A DNA stretch of 64,000 bases. Origin: Argentina anserina. Taxonomy: Eukaryota > Streptophyta > Magnoliopsida > Rosales > Rosaceae. Positions 47,527-60,718 of the stretch are shown here, in pieces. A program made the position numbers and the translations under genes. The stretch spans positions 5,283,001 to 5,347,000 of the forward strand of contig NC_065875.1 in assembly GCF_933775445.1 (NCBI RefSeq), read 5' to 3'. The notes beneath the pieces are model-generated. The model worked only from the letters and a program-made list of their open reading frames with translations. It had not been told where the DNA came from and searched no databases. Position 1 is the stretch's first letter. Each line of letters opens with the position of its first letter.

Positions 47527-49257
47527 TGTCACACCTCAATTTTTTGAGGTGTAACTCATACTCTATATATGGAATGAATTTCCACAACAGAATATGAAAA
47601 AAGTTGGAAAAAGAAATTCAAATGACACCAATTGAAAGTAAACACTTTATTATTCAAAGTTCAAATATATTACAAGAATATACTCATCAAAAGGTCTATG
47701 TTTATTATAGAAAATTAAAGAGCAAGCAAAGCTTCACACTGCAAAACACTCTTGAACAATAACTTTAAACAACTTGTTCCTCACCTACAAAATTTTATAA
47801 AGGGGTGAGCATTTAAAGCTCAATAGGAGGAAAACCTCTTCAAATTAATTTTAGCCATGACAAACATATTGATGCAACTTTTTTTACTTCACATAGTTCA
47901 TATATTAGAAAACACTAGGTCTACATGTCTCATACCATGTATTTTACCACTAGGGTAACTTAGAGTTTTCTTTTACATGAACTATTCCCTCATCATTCTC
48001 ATGAGATATGGTACCTGCTGAGTTTATGGACTCAATTGCACAAAAGTTTGATCTTAACTTCCCTACCTAAGTGCCTTAACCATAGCACCATTCTTTCCTA
48101 CAATTTATGTGTAGGTAGTAATATTAGTAGTACACACAATCAAACCAACATTAGAATAAAAAGCCAGCAGCAAAAGCAACCAACTCAAACAAGAAAGTCA
48201 AACAACATATATATACAATCATAGAAGATCCCCATTCCTCCTACCTTTGTTGATTTTCCACCTCAGGTCTCAAGCTCATAATAAAAGAATAAACCATAGA
48301 ATCAATGTCATATAAATAAATAATTACACTGATACAAAGTTGAACAAAAAAGCACATCCATTGTTTCACCAAAAAATAGTTTTTAAATAACACAAAACCA
48401 ATACTTTAGTTTCTTGACTTGAACACAAACATACAAAAAACTATACTAAACTAATAGAGTTTTGACCTCAAGTTCTTCTAAACACTTGTAGCTAATACTT
48501 TAACAAAACTCTGAGACTTGGAATCACTTTAAAACAATATTTCTAGAAAAAAGTTATGAATTTTCAGTGTTGAACTATAGTTTCAGGAATTTCGGATGAC
48601 TCTCTGTGCAGGTTAACTGTTTGGCTACAAACGAATCCTTTAGACTGGGAAAATCATGTAGGTGTCTTCATAACAATTAAACTAGACATCAAAAATAAAT
48701 TTTTAGAGTTTGAAACACCTGAAAGAGATTTTTCTACAATTAGTTATGCAATTTCAAAGTTCAGGTACAAAATCAGTTTTTCTGTAAACCAAAGTTTTTA
48801 AGAAATAAAATTCTGGAGTTCTAAGCAATCAAAAGTAAAAACTTGACATGGTTACAGAAGAGCTAAAACAACACAAGTTTCACAAAACCAAAACCAATTC
48901 TAACTTTAGAAACTCAATTCCAATCCAATATCTAAACATAGAAATAATAAACTATCAATCAAACTATAATTGTACAAAGCCAAGAACATCAAAATCTCAA
49001 ATTTGCCCAACAATTATAGAACAAATGCAGTACCTAATCTCTTCCAATGCTCTCTATCCGGGTTAAACCTCTGAGAATATGGGCTTTCTATTTAAGGCTA
49101 GGTTGTTTGGGTCTTGGACCAAAATATGGGCTTCTAATATGTAAGGACCCAAAACTTATATTTATTCTAAATATTTTCAGAAAAACACATAATATATACA
49201 TTTATGTATCGCACAAAATATATATTGATAGATTTTTTTTTTCTTCCAGTTGTCACA
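47527..49257 (+). mobile_element. Probable solo LTR (1.73 kb) inserted in the LINE
   Basis: It starts TGTCACACCTCAATTTTTTG, ends TTCCAGTTGTCACA, has TG...CA borders and a 5 bp target duplication, and contains no gag or pol. This is what remains after recombination between the two LTRs of a Ty3/gypsy-like element; the TGTCACACC start is common for such LTRs in plants. A small non-autonomous LTR element is less likely, as no internal LTR pair was seen. Strand is inferred only from the start motif. Confidence 0.7.
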
Positions 49258-50198
49258 GTTGCTAACGAAGCTGAACATGAACCCCTTTACTGAAAACAAC
49301 ATCACTCTTTGCAAAATTAACTTTCTGACCAGAAACAGCCTCATAGTCAAACAACACCTCCTGAATATACAAGAACTCCTGCAATGTAGCCTTACCAAAG
49401 AGAAGACTTTCATCAACAAATAATAAGTGATTCACAATAAGAGCCCCAAGACACACCTGAACACCCTTAAAGGCACCTTCCTGAACACGTGCATCCAACA
49501 AAGCCGAGAACACCTCCGCACCCAGAAGGAATAAGTAAGGAGAAAGATAATCACCTTACCTAAGCCCTCGGGTCGGCTCAAAGGACCCATACGCCTTCCC
49601 ATTGATTAGGAAGGAATATCGAACTGTACTAATACATTGTCGGGCCAACTGAATCCAGTGTGGAGGAAAGCCCATTCGAACAAGAACTTCCTCCAAGGAA
49701 ACCCATTTCAGGGCTTTCCGCGGTGAAGGAGAAACTGGAGGAAGACATGTACCCTATGTCGCTAACCCTAAAGTAGTACAAAATTCTTCCAGCCGAGGTG
49801 GCAACGTTCTGGGGTGTGGCACGGGATGGAAAGCCAATAGATGGCCCAGAGGAGGGAGTGGCGATTAATGATCCCTCGGAAAAAGAGGTGGTAGCTGTGA
49901 CTGATTCGGAGGAAGGGCGGGGGAGGGGGGGAATCCAGAGGTGGAGACGGAGCAACTTGACGAGGGGTTGGTAATTTAACGAGTCGTGCCGAAGGATGTG
50001 ACCGAGAGGTCGGGAAAGCCCAGGGTGCAGGACATCCCGGAGCCATAAGCTGAGGCATCGGCCGTGCTAGCCGTGGCCGTGGAAGTGGGCATCGGGCCGA
50101 ATGTGGTTGGGGCATAGGTGTGGGAGTGGGAGGCTGAAGGGAGCCAATGACACTAGAGAAGCCGAAGTGATGGGGACCCGAAGCGGAGAGCTAAGAGG

Positions 50199-50973
50199 GT
50201 GAGGTCCTCGAGCGACGAGACCCGAGTCGGGGTCATGGCCGAGCTGGCCGAGGTCGGGGAGTTGGCGCCCCATCTAAAGAGGATGCAAGGGACAATGATT
50301 CGGCATAGGTCCCAAGGGTCAATGATTCGGCATAACGAGGATGCATGTTTGAACTTCCACGAGGTGGAGAAGATAATCACTTGGGTAAGCATATTTTACG
50401 TTTCCAAACTTGATGGAATCATTTTGCTATGTTATGTTGTATTCTAGTCTAACCTGTGCCTTTGCAGGTAACGGCCGAAGTTTACGACGCCCGAGACTTC
50501 CTAGAGCCCCAATATCAGACGAAGGCGGCCGAAGACGAACATGTCATCCAAGAGTATGTCGCGGCGAATGAGTCGCTCATGGTGAGGGTGAAGGAACTTG
50601 AGACCGGTAGGTGGTCGATGCCGCCCAAGTAGATGAGGCCAATTGGGAGGTTGGGGAGCTGCATGTGGAGCTCCAGAAGGCCAAAGTTGTTGAGCTGGAT
50701 GGGCTAAGGGTGAAGGAAAATACATGGAACCATGTGGCGGCGGCGCTGGAAGCCCGAAAGAAGGAGTGGAACGAGAAGTGCGGAATGGGCCGAGAAGCAG
50801 AAGCAAAAGCTGAAGGAGAAAGTGGTCGATCTCTCTTTCCGGAGACAAACAGCGAAGAAGGAGCATGTGGAGGAGCTAAAGAAAGAGAGGGCGGCGGCGT
50901 TGCAGTGGTTGAGTGAGGCCTATTTAGAGGGGTACAACGACGGGCGATGTGATGGGTTCAATGACGGGCGCTA
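50199..50973 (+). pseudogene. Transposon-type coiled-coil ORF, broken
   Basis: The plus-strand segment 50199-50395 (ending EVEKIITW) is followed by an intron-like gap with GTAAGC and TTTGCAG (50396-50468) and continues VTAEVYDARDFLEPQYQ. Two frame changes, near 50610 and 50790, separate it from the Ala/Glu/Lys-rich coiled-coil portion (WEVGELHVELQKAKVVEL; KKEHVEELKKERAAALQWL) and the tail SEAYLEGYNDGRCDGFNDGR. That tail is familiar from transposon-associated plant proteins with long coiled coils. The role is unknown. High GC content contrasts with its AT-rich neighbours. Confidence 0.55.
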
Positions 50974-50999
50974 AGACTTCTTCGAGTTTGAAATGGAGT

Positions 51000-51960
51000 G
51001 GGGCTTCATCAACCCGAAGAAGCCCGGAGGCATCTCCAGATTTTAGCCCCGGTCCCAGGGCAACATTCTCAAGTTGTGATGTCTCCAGTCGGGACCGTGC
51101 CTAGTCCCCAGTTGCCCACACCCCAAAACGCCCCGGCGCCCTCTGTGCAGACTTGAAGTCTCAGAGTCGGCCGTGGACATGGGAAAACTCTAATCAAGTC
51201 TCTGACGTCTCCTCAACGCGTCCAGCCGAATACCTCCGTGTCAGACTCCAGGGCCCCGACACGAGCGAATCCTCCGGCGGCATCGTCGGTACCAAAATTT
51301 TGTATGGTCGAGGCCGCAGTCAAGGGATGAGGTGAAGTTTCTTGGCGATAGGGTGGCCATAGCTTGTTTTTTTCTTCATTTTGTTTTTGTAAATGTACTC
51401 CTGGCTTGTTCATCCAAGTTATTTAATGAATATGAAGCTTCTAACACTTGTGTAATTATCGATCTTAATTTGGAGTTTTCATATATGTATCCTTCCATAA
51501 ACTTTAGCCCACTGGGCCTAGTGTTGGACTATTGTGTACCTAGGCCCAAACTCAAAATAAAGCCTTGGTGTCAGTCCCCAATCATCTTCTTGAAACGTTC
51601 AACTACCTAATAAATGGCGATTGCAGAGTCAAACCTAAGGAAAACCGTTGGTCACAAATTCATTCAACATGTCTATCCATTTTATCTGATTATCATAATT
51701 AGGCGTAACTGGCAGCTTTAGTCCCTATGTTTCCTTGAGGAATCCTGGCCGTTGGATGGTGGTGTCTCCCTCTATAAAAGGAGATTGCCTCAAAGGCGAA
51801 AGACAACAAGTATCCATGGTTTTGAATATGTTGTTTCCTTTCTGGATTTTGAAGCATCTCAGATGTCCTAAATGTTTTCCTCCGGACTTTTTTGCATGTA
51901 TCCATAGATTGATTTCAGACCCTCCTTCTAGCGCCAAATGTTACGGGAATTAAATCCGGT
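51000..51960. other. Continuation of transposon-like GC-rich sequence
   Basis: No further frame is convincing. CTCTATAAAAGGAG at 51769-51782 resembles a TATA box on the plus strand, and GCGCCAAATGTTACGGG at 51931-51948 is like the border of transposon-derived sequences in plants. The exact element limits were not found. Confidence 0.3.
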
Positions 51961-54900
51961 AGACCTAATCTTGTAGCCTTGCATTCCGATGTGTCATCTC
52001 AGTGGGACCTGCACACAACATAACCTTGTAACCTTGAAGCTGTAGATCGATGATAAGTTCAAATGGTGTGAATCATGGATCATGACATAACAAATGTGTT
52101 TGCCATCCTATTCAACCATGGTCATGATGCATGCACTCTGATATGCATTATAAGAATGAATGAGATCAATTATTTATATTGCAGGTTGGATTAAAGAACA
52201 ATAAAGTCCTTCTGCAGTGCTGCTGATGTTTCTCGGTGATTACGCAGATTTATTAGCTGAAGAAGTTAATTCTGTAACATGTATGCCAACCGAAACATGA
52301 TAGAAATTCGGCCACACAGAATATATATCTGCTGGCTGTATATCTGTGTGCGATCGATCATTCACAAACGTACGTCGACTGTGCTATAGTGGTTTGTTTA
52401 TAGGAAAGCACTGACTTTGCTTGTTGATGAAGTTTAATTTTAAGGACTTTGTTACAGTTCTCTTCTTGCATAGTTGCACTTTAATGATTTTAATTAAGCC
52501 ATTTCTGTTTCTGATCCCCATATTGGAGTATGAGTCTGATCTCTTATAGGAAAATATAGCCATGTAGGCGTCAGTTCTCCAATCAGACAAGTGCTCCATA
52601 TCCCTGAGCGGGACGCATAAGCTTTCGGCGTATTGTCATATGAATTCAAATAAGTTAGAAAATTTTAGGTAATTAAACCGAGAATTAAATGATGAGAGGT
52701 TGTGATCATGTTTTACATCTTTCTTTTTCATCGTGAATAAAGTTTCCCGAGGATATATAATTTTTCTTGATGACCAAGTAATAGGCAACTGGTGACCATT
52801 TATTTTCCTTGCCAAAATAATACAGCGAGGAAATTTCGATTTTCAGCGACCAACTTTTTTTCTCGCAGGTCAGCTTCATCTGTTGTAGTGGGTACACTCT
52901 GACCCGCAAACGACCGACCAGGAGTCCAGGACATGAACTTATTTTCTTGCGTGCTCCATGTTCCATGCACCAGCTCCACCCGTACATTGATAATCATCCC
53001 TAGTTTTTCATGGCAATTTCCTTATGGATATCCAGCTCCATTAAAATGAGATATATATGTACTAACAGCTTTTCATAATTCCTACTTGCAGATGAAATAT
53101 GATCCTAGACATATAGGGCCGCCATGAGTAATTCAAGGCCCAAGGAAAAAAAGAAACCTTAATAATTGTTTTTGAAATCAAATTCCTTAATTTTTACAAT
53201 GGTTTTTTTTTTCATAATAAAGGAAAAATATCAAGAATTTAAAGAGAAGAATGAAAATATTGAAATTTTCTTGAAACAATTCAATTATGAAAACCGAAAA
53301 TGATAATTTTATTTTTTTAAATATATTAAATTAAATTATTAATAAATAAGTAAAAAAGTAAAACTGTCACGAACCCGATGCAAGCGCACTGACTGCACTC
53401 CCCAAGGGCCGGCCATGTAGACATGACACAAAATGGTGTATAGACTTTGGAACTCAAGCAAGTCGGACAACATATATTGGTTCCAACTTCCAAGTCTCTT
53501 GTATATAGAGTGCGAGAATAGTATATGTAATTCATTTTTTATTTATTTATAGTTTTCGATCTTCTTTTGTGAACTGATAATGGCCCAGAACGGCCGGACC
53601 GTCGTCGTGTATATATATATATATGCAGAACCCCAGCATTGGCATGCGGAAGTAATTGATTCAATGCAATGATATTATAAGCTATATCTGCCATTATCAA
53701 TATAGTAACCCAACCTTTCTAAAGTTTTCCGTTGACAGAGACGACAGATAGAGCTTTTAGGTGGAACACAGTACGTAAGATCGATGATCTGTTTGAATTA
53801 TGGCTAATTAATAATAATCTGAACCTTTTTCTTTCTTCATTCCAAAGTTTCTTATATGTCCACATAACTGAAGTTGAAAGCCTCAAGATCGACATCGATC
53901 CAGATCATTATGAAGAGTGCATGTTGATCGGACGACGTAATGAGTCGGTGACAACGGCACCGTCCAACCGTCGTAATATGGTTTATATATCGACTGTCTA
54001 CACCAGAAATGCTCCGACTATTTAATATGTTTGGTCGGTCGGTTAGGGTTGGCACTTGATAACAATAATCAATTAGTGGTAGCAAGGCCTAGGTTTAATT
54101 GTCGACATAAGCAAGTGATCCACGAGGTATCGATCTCGATCTTCGAAGTCAAGTCAAGGTCAAGAATGTTGAAATGACGACACGAGTCATGTGAACAATT
54201 GGATGGATAAGATTCCAATGGAGCCCTGGACAACGCAAATCCTCGTGTAACTAATTTGAAGTGAGAGAGTATCCCCTGATTGGTCATTTGATCTTCTTTT
54301 TATTTATTTATTTATTTTATTTCCCGTTCTAAGACATTTTCTATGTGGAGTCTGAAGTCAAAACTAGCGGAGGAAAACCCTCTAATGCTCCACTGTAGTA
54401 CACCGTTGCATACCAAAGCAGAGGGGTCAGTTCAGAAATCGGGCAGCAGAGTATCCCCACTGCCAAATGTAATTCCTCACGTATGAGACTAATCCATAAC
54501 ATGGTCCATTTGAATTTTTATTTTATTTGAACAAGCACCTGTGTGGGACATTCTCTATTTATAAATAGGCTCATTGTAGAACAAGCAACTAACTTGTAAA
54601 AAAACGAGCGACTAATATGAGAATTTTAAGCTTGTCGAAAAAATAAATTCACCTATAGACGTCAATTGGTGTATGAAAATACTAGTAACTAATATAGTCT
54701 CTCAAGTAACAACTAAATAAAGGGTCACAAGATGCAATTAACCAAATACAAGCCGAGGTAGGTAGCATATTGCATTGAACATAAAATCAGGTAACAAACT
54801 ACATAATTCTCTTCATTGGAGCATACTGTCACGAGTTACTCTTTTGCTATGCTACTCATGCGGTCTTAGCAAGTCTCTTATACTAAGTCAGTCTTATTCT

Positions 54901-55842
54901 CGCAACACCTGGCTCGAACAATTAAAATGCAAAGAGAATATTTCTAAAAGAGAACTTGTATCAAGTAAAGAAAGCATACAAGAGTGTTACAAGTATGCTT
55001 GAAGGAAACTTATTTGATGCCTCAAATGTGAGGGGTGCTTTCCTATTTATAGGCCTCCCCATCATACCTCAATAGTTATAGAGAATTCTGAGACTATGTA
55101 CAAGTGTAGTTGGTTTTAGAGAATTCTACATAAGTCTTACAAGTCTAAGTGATACCTTGAGTATTCTATAGACTTCTGGAGTGATTTAGGTCCTTGAGCC
55201 TCTCCAAGGTTCTAGAGAGTTCTAGAGATGTCCAAAGATTTCCAAACCTTCTAGAGACTTCTATGACTCTCTAGAGGCTTTTACGACCTTTCAAAATCTT
55301 TCATAACCTTCTATGATATTCCAGAGGATTCTAAAGTCTTCCGGATGCTTTCAGAATGCTCAAGTGATCTCTAATACCTTCCTTGAGCCATGCTCGCTTC
55401 AAAAATATCCAAGAAAATTTCTATGAATGTTGGCGGGGCATGACAATACGCTCCAAATGGCAGAGACACCACTATATCCAAACAAGCATACGCGTTCAAC
55501 TATTCAAGGCATACGTACGTTGCTTGGGTCCCAAACCCAGATTTTGCATTTGTCTCATGTAGAACTATTTATCACCCTCATCCCCAAAGCTTTGATGAAA
55601 TTTGAAATGCAAGCACCACTGCCTTGCTAAGAGTTCAAATAAGAAACTAGGGACAACACCTATCAATCTCCATACGAAATATGACCAAACGACCTTTGAC
55701 TACAAAGATGAAACAAGATCGTTTAGGCCATCTTCAACCCATGCTTGTTAGAATTTAACACTTCCCTTTTCCAACTTTTATAGTTATGGGCTAAAAAGTA
55801 ATTTTGAGAGGCTAGGAAGTAAGGTATTATTAAGGTTTGTAA
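51961..55842. other. Gene-poor region with a possible minus-strand LTR promoter
   Basis: No gene recognised. A minus-strand CTATAAATAGGA at 55052-55041 is a good TATA box, upstream on that strand of a region containing many TTCTAGAGA-like motifs (55190-55350), so 54780-55420 could be part of an LTR. Minus-strand frames at 52997-52800 and plus-strand 53732-54025 have no family resemblance. Confidence 0.3.
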
Positions 55843-56260
55843 GAGCATCTCCAATAACTTCTCCATATTTTCTCTAACATAGAGAAGAAAATTTCATAAT
55901 CTCCAAAAAATTTATTTTCAAAGTCCAATAGCTTCTTTATTTTGCAGAATTTTGTATTTATTACAATAATAAAATATATAAAAAATTATTTAATATTTTT
56001 ATATTGTTGACTTGGAATAAATTATTTAGATTTTTTATTGGTTGTAACCTAAGTTTAAATTATTAGAGAAAGTGCTATCATTTTATATTTAGTTATGCAA
56101 ATTTTTGCCAAATTCTATAAATATAGAGAATTGCATCTTCTCTTTTATCTCTTTTCTCTATTTTGGATAATGGGATTAAGACGTTGTTGGAGTGAAAAAT
56201 TGCCAATTTTTCTCCAAAATCCCTTTTTTCTCTAAAATGCATAAGTTGTTGGAGATGTTC
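55843..56260. mobile_element. PIF/Harbinger-type MITE (418 bp)
   Basis: Left end GAGCATCTCCAATAACTT and right end AAGTTGTTGGAGATGTTC are inverted repeats with two mismatches. TAA flanks both sides (55840-55842 and 56261-56263), the target of PIF/Harbinger elements. The interior is AT-rich and non-coding. The GAGCATCTCCAA end is very common in plant MITEs. Confidence 0.85.
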
Positions 56261-56263
56261 TAA

Positions 56264-58417
56264 TAATGTATTTTAACCCTTTGAGTAAGTACTTGTTTAT
56301 TCAATATGTTCCATATTTTATCAACTTCTATACATTTTGATGATTAATACTATTAGTTTTAATTTTGATGATTAATACAATTAGTTATAATTTTTTAATT
56401 AGTAAATGGCATCTACTTGAATGGATAACCATTTTTATATGAAGCAAATAGCTAGTGTTGAATTCGTGATTAGTCTTAGGAAACAAGACTATGTTAGTTT
56501 GTATTAGACTTGCAATTATGCGGGCTGATCGCGAGCCTGAATGAAGTTTTTTATGTTCACCAGCCAATAATCTCGTTTAAGTAGTCTCTTGCCCAAATGT
56601 TGGCAGTTGATCTGATGAATTGACTCCTAATATTTTTGTTAAATAAAAACCAAATAAAAGCTCCAGCAGAAATATCTAGAGTGAATTTCTTTATAGTTAC
56701 TTGCAACCAAAGCAATTGCAAGTCAATGGCGCCAAAGTCCCCGTCATGTTCGCACAAGAAAGTCTCTTCCAATTACAAGCCTCTAATTGTGGCAGCTTGC
56801 TTGGATTGAAAGCAAAGGGATCTGTCGACGGAAAGGAACTTCCGAAAGATCTCAGCTCTTTTGACAAGTTCAGAGCAGCGATCACGTACGTTTTGACAAA
56901 CACAAAGCAACTTACTAGTGCCTGTCAATATCGATCAATCCATCAATTATTAATGTGTGCTTCATGCTCGATTAACGGAGGTACATTTTAACACAAAATT
57001 TCCATACGACCAAGACGCATTGTGACAATAGACATAAGATTGATGTTGAAGCCGGGTAACATGCTCATTTTTTCTCTCTTCAGAACGCGTTGGAGTTAAG
57101 TCTTCATATGTCACTACTTCCATTAGTTAATTTCTTTGTCGGTGGCATTAGAAACTTAGAAGAAAATTAATCAAGTAAATGAAAATAATGAGAACTCAGA
57201 CTTTACAGTTCCAAACATGAGAAAGTCTTCTCATAATAACCTCTTTGTCATTGTAAGTGAATTAAATGTGTGACAATTTGCAAGAATATGATAAATTTCA
57301 TTTCAATCAATAAGTAGCTTGGTTGTTGAGGAAAACCACCCCATTATAGAGCAAGTGCGAAGTTCTGACATTTAAATGCAATGAAAAAAAACTAAACGGA
57401 GTTGTTGATCAAGTCCGCTTGGCCCAAAATACTATAAGAGAATCAACCAAGAAATGATTACTTGGTTAGCCAACTAATGCGTTTATATAATGACTGATTG
57501 GTCGCGTAATCAACCTGTTTCTTCCAGATTTGGTGAGGAAGTTGAATCGCATGATCAGCTGATTTCTTCCAAATCTGGTGAGGGAATTGCTGAATGAGTT
57601 TCGTGAAGACCTTACTTTGACTAGATTTCTCACAAGGTAACATGAATTTATCCAACCAAAAACTCACTTAGCCACACCTGAAACTTTATCATCCACACCA
57701 GTGCTAGCTACTAGTAGGTAGACATGAGACAACTACCAGATTATGCGTCTTGAAACTCGTACTACGAACAAAAATGACACAGAGATATGCTCATTCTCAT
57801 GTTCTCTGATCAATCATTTCTTCATTTGTTCCGAGTATTCTAAATAATGAACTAAAAATAAATTAGCAGACGAACCAATCACTGTACACCGCTGGTAGTG
57901 TAATATACCTTGTGACCACAGATGAGCAACACCAGACATGGAGCTCCATGAAAACAACTAATTGATAGATAACATAAGGCTATCATTGGGAAAATAACAC
58001 ATGGCCACCAATCTTGACTCATAAAAACGCTTGATATGAAGAGCTCAAAAGAAAAGAAAAGAGCAATTGGGTAGAATTGGTGCCCAGCAAACTTAGCCAG
58101 AACCGTTCATCTACTAAACTCTGTATCTGATAGTCAATCGAATTGAATGATCTAAGGAAGTCCGTTAATTATATCCTTGTAGCATCAACAAAAAATTACA
58201 AAGGGACATTTCTTGGTTGATGCCAGGATTAGAGCCAAAGACAAATAAAAGGGGAAAAAGAACTCGTAATATGCAGTACATGTAGTGAACCCAAAATTCA
58301 TTAATGGCACCACCTTTACCATACAACTCCAGCAAGGCTAATTCTTCTGCATGTGTTCTCCAAAGCAACGAACATAAAAGCAAGCACTTCTTGAGCTTAG
58401 GCCGTGAAGACTTCCAG
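56264..58417. other. Spacer downstream of the SRP40-like gene
   Basis: 56700-56990 is open on both strands for about 90 codons but shows no known family. 57515-57545 and 57560-57592 are two diverged copies of a TTTCTTCCA-A-TCTGGTGAGG unit. The end next to 58417 must hold the 3' untranslated region of the minus-strand gene. Confidence 0.3.
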
Positions 58418-60673
58418 TCAATCTTCATCAGAATAATTGAACTTCACTGAGTGTGATTGTAGATCAATCTGCCCTCCTCTGTATGTTCCACGCTTCTTCT
58501 TGGTCTTTTCATGCCGAAAGTCCCTGCATGAGAGAGACATTAAGATAGATTATTAGGCTCCAATGAAAAAACATTGTGTAACTAGTGAGTAGACAGCGTA
58601 TCATTCTAGTGTCTGCCAACTTCAGTTGATCTCTAAGATTTGTAAGGGAGATGTTGGTTCTAATTTCTCAATCCCTCTAATACATAGCTGTATGATCAGG
58701 TACTGTGATGTTTTATTTGGTAATACTGGTCACTTATTTTTTATTCTCAGCAAAAGACCCCAGCTAGTTCAAACTACCCCGTTCCTATGCTCTTCCCTTA
58801 ATGTTCTATGCATACATTTCAGGTATCTCTGCAAGCCCATGCTAGTGTTGTGCTAAAAAGGACTTGCTCATTGCATTAGTAAATATATGTTAATGCCGAA
58901 TTTTACTTATTAACATGATTTTCTGGATGTGTCATTATTATAAATGATTAAAAAAATGCGGTGCACATATGGAAACATTTTCACAACTTATCATAGAACC
59001 TTTTAATTATTAATATAGGGTTCAGATATTTTATCAAAGAAAAAAAGGGTTCAGACAAGCGGCCACTTATAATTCATCTCCTGAGTTCCTCTATCATTGT
59101 TTCAACTAATAACAATCGATTCCAACAATAATCTAATAAGAGATTTTCCAGCTGAGACAGGTTTCACCACATAACTAAGCTGCAAACTGCATGCGTTGAT
59201 GATAAATATCATACAACTATATCTTTGAGTAACAATAACAGATGGATGGCAAACAGGACACATACCTTCCTTTTACTTGACCAAGAATTTCCTGAGCTTT
59301 TGCACCATAGCCAATCTCTGCACCATCCTGTACCGAAAGGATTAAGCTTCAGGAAAACCAAACTCAGACAGAATGAACCAAGAACCACAGAAAGTAGTCG
59401 GTCTCACACCTTTGCCCAGTAAGAGTTATCTTTAAGCTTCTCATCTGTGAATACCACATCATCCAATTTTACCCTTTGAAATGCCTTTTTTGGCTGCATT
59501 AAAATCAACATCGTTTCAGCCAGCATGCAATGTTGTCATAATATATGGGGGAGGAAGACAAACAAACATTGAGCCTCGATAGCATCATCATGTAAAAATC
59601 ACAGGGCTGCAGAGTTTAATTTGATATCATCTGCAATGACCCATGAATGAATAAATACGAACATGAAGGAATGTGCATTTAATATGAACTAAAGTCACTA
59701 ATACAACAGGTTAAACTTTGTGCCCCAAATTTGTCTTACCTTGAACTTCGATTAGATCAGCAAGTCTAAAGAACCCCGGGTTTTCCAAAAGTACAAACCA
59801 TTAGATTGTCTCAGCAATATATCAAAAGTTCAAAACCTCTATTTCTCTAAAATTATGCTAACACACTAACATGCAACTGTCAGACAATTTTAATGAAAGC
59901 AAGAAAGAGTGTTTTGGCCAGGGGAACCAAACAATTTGGACCTAAAACCGTATTGTAGACTTAAACTTTGCACATATTACGTCTTAAATCTTTGACAGTA
60001 CAAGTCCGTTCATCACATAGATGTTTGACCGGTAATGTATGTAGCATGGTAGCATTTAGACAACAGTCCAAAAGGGACATGTCATCTAGTATAGTAGTAT
60101 TTCACTACCATCCTTTCCTCATACACAAAGGTTAAGAAATTACCTCAGTTGAACCATTGCGCTGCTTCTTTATGCTCTTCTGCATGGAAGACTTCTCAGA
60201 ACATTCATCTTCTTTGCTCTTCCCAGGCACTGAATCATTTTCTTCACAATCCAATCTTTTCCGTTTTCTGGAGCTTTTGTTTTCCTTATCATCTGTAGCA
60301 TCAACATCAGATATTTTGAAACCTTCCTTTTTCAAAACAGTGTCACTTGCATCTCCCATGGCGACTACCTCCTCATCCTTGCCACCTGAACTTTTCTTCT
60401 TATTCTTCTTTACTTTAGTTTTAACATCCAATAGGTTTTCATCTGCAATTGTTTCACTAATTTCATTGGCATCATTTAACTTCTTTTTCTTTTTCTTCTT
60501 ATCCTCAAATTTTTCCTGTGTCTCTTCTACGCATACTTGTTCATCACCTTGATCGAGTACTTCAGAAATCTTCTTGTTTTTCTTCATGTCCTTAGGTTTT
60601 ATAAATTTCTCTGGAGCTGGATCATTCCCTGTACAGATAAATAAAATCAGATAAAAATCCTGGTCACCCACAC

Positions 60674-60718
<45 letters not shown>

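Larger units (their letters stand above)
47226..49720 (-). mobile_element. LINE remnant (RT and RNase H pieces) split by a nested LTR
   Basis: Minus strand: 49720-49262 holds a LINE reverse-transcriptase segment with MGFPPHWIQLARQCISTVRY, LINGKAYGSFEPTRGLR, then a stop where the family has Gln, GDYLSPYLFLLGAEVFSALL and LLFVDES in place of the catalytic LLFADDS. Across the nested insertion the line continues QLSATLGV (47526-47500) and is then joined directly to the RNase H-like region (ESDCLKVVKVVQEE ... SHVYRDANTVAHKFAQLAL, down to about 47260). Several hundred codons normally lying between RT and RNase H are missing, so an internal deletion occurred. It ends at an A-run (T7 on plus) near 47226. 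The Asp-to-Glu change and stops show it is dead. Confidence 0.8.

Noticed and set aside
60157..60552. 131-codon plus-strand frame rich in Ser and Phe
   Set aside because: Antisense of the lysine- and glutamate-rich exon 4 of the SRP40-like gene.
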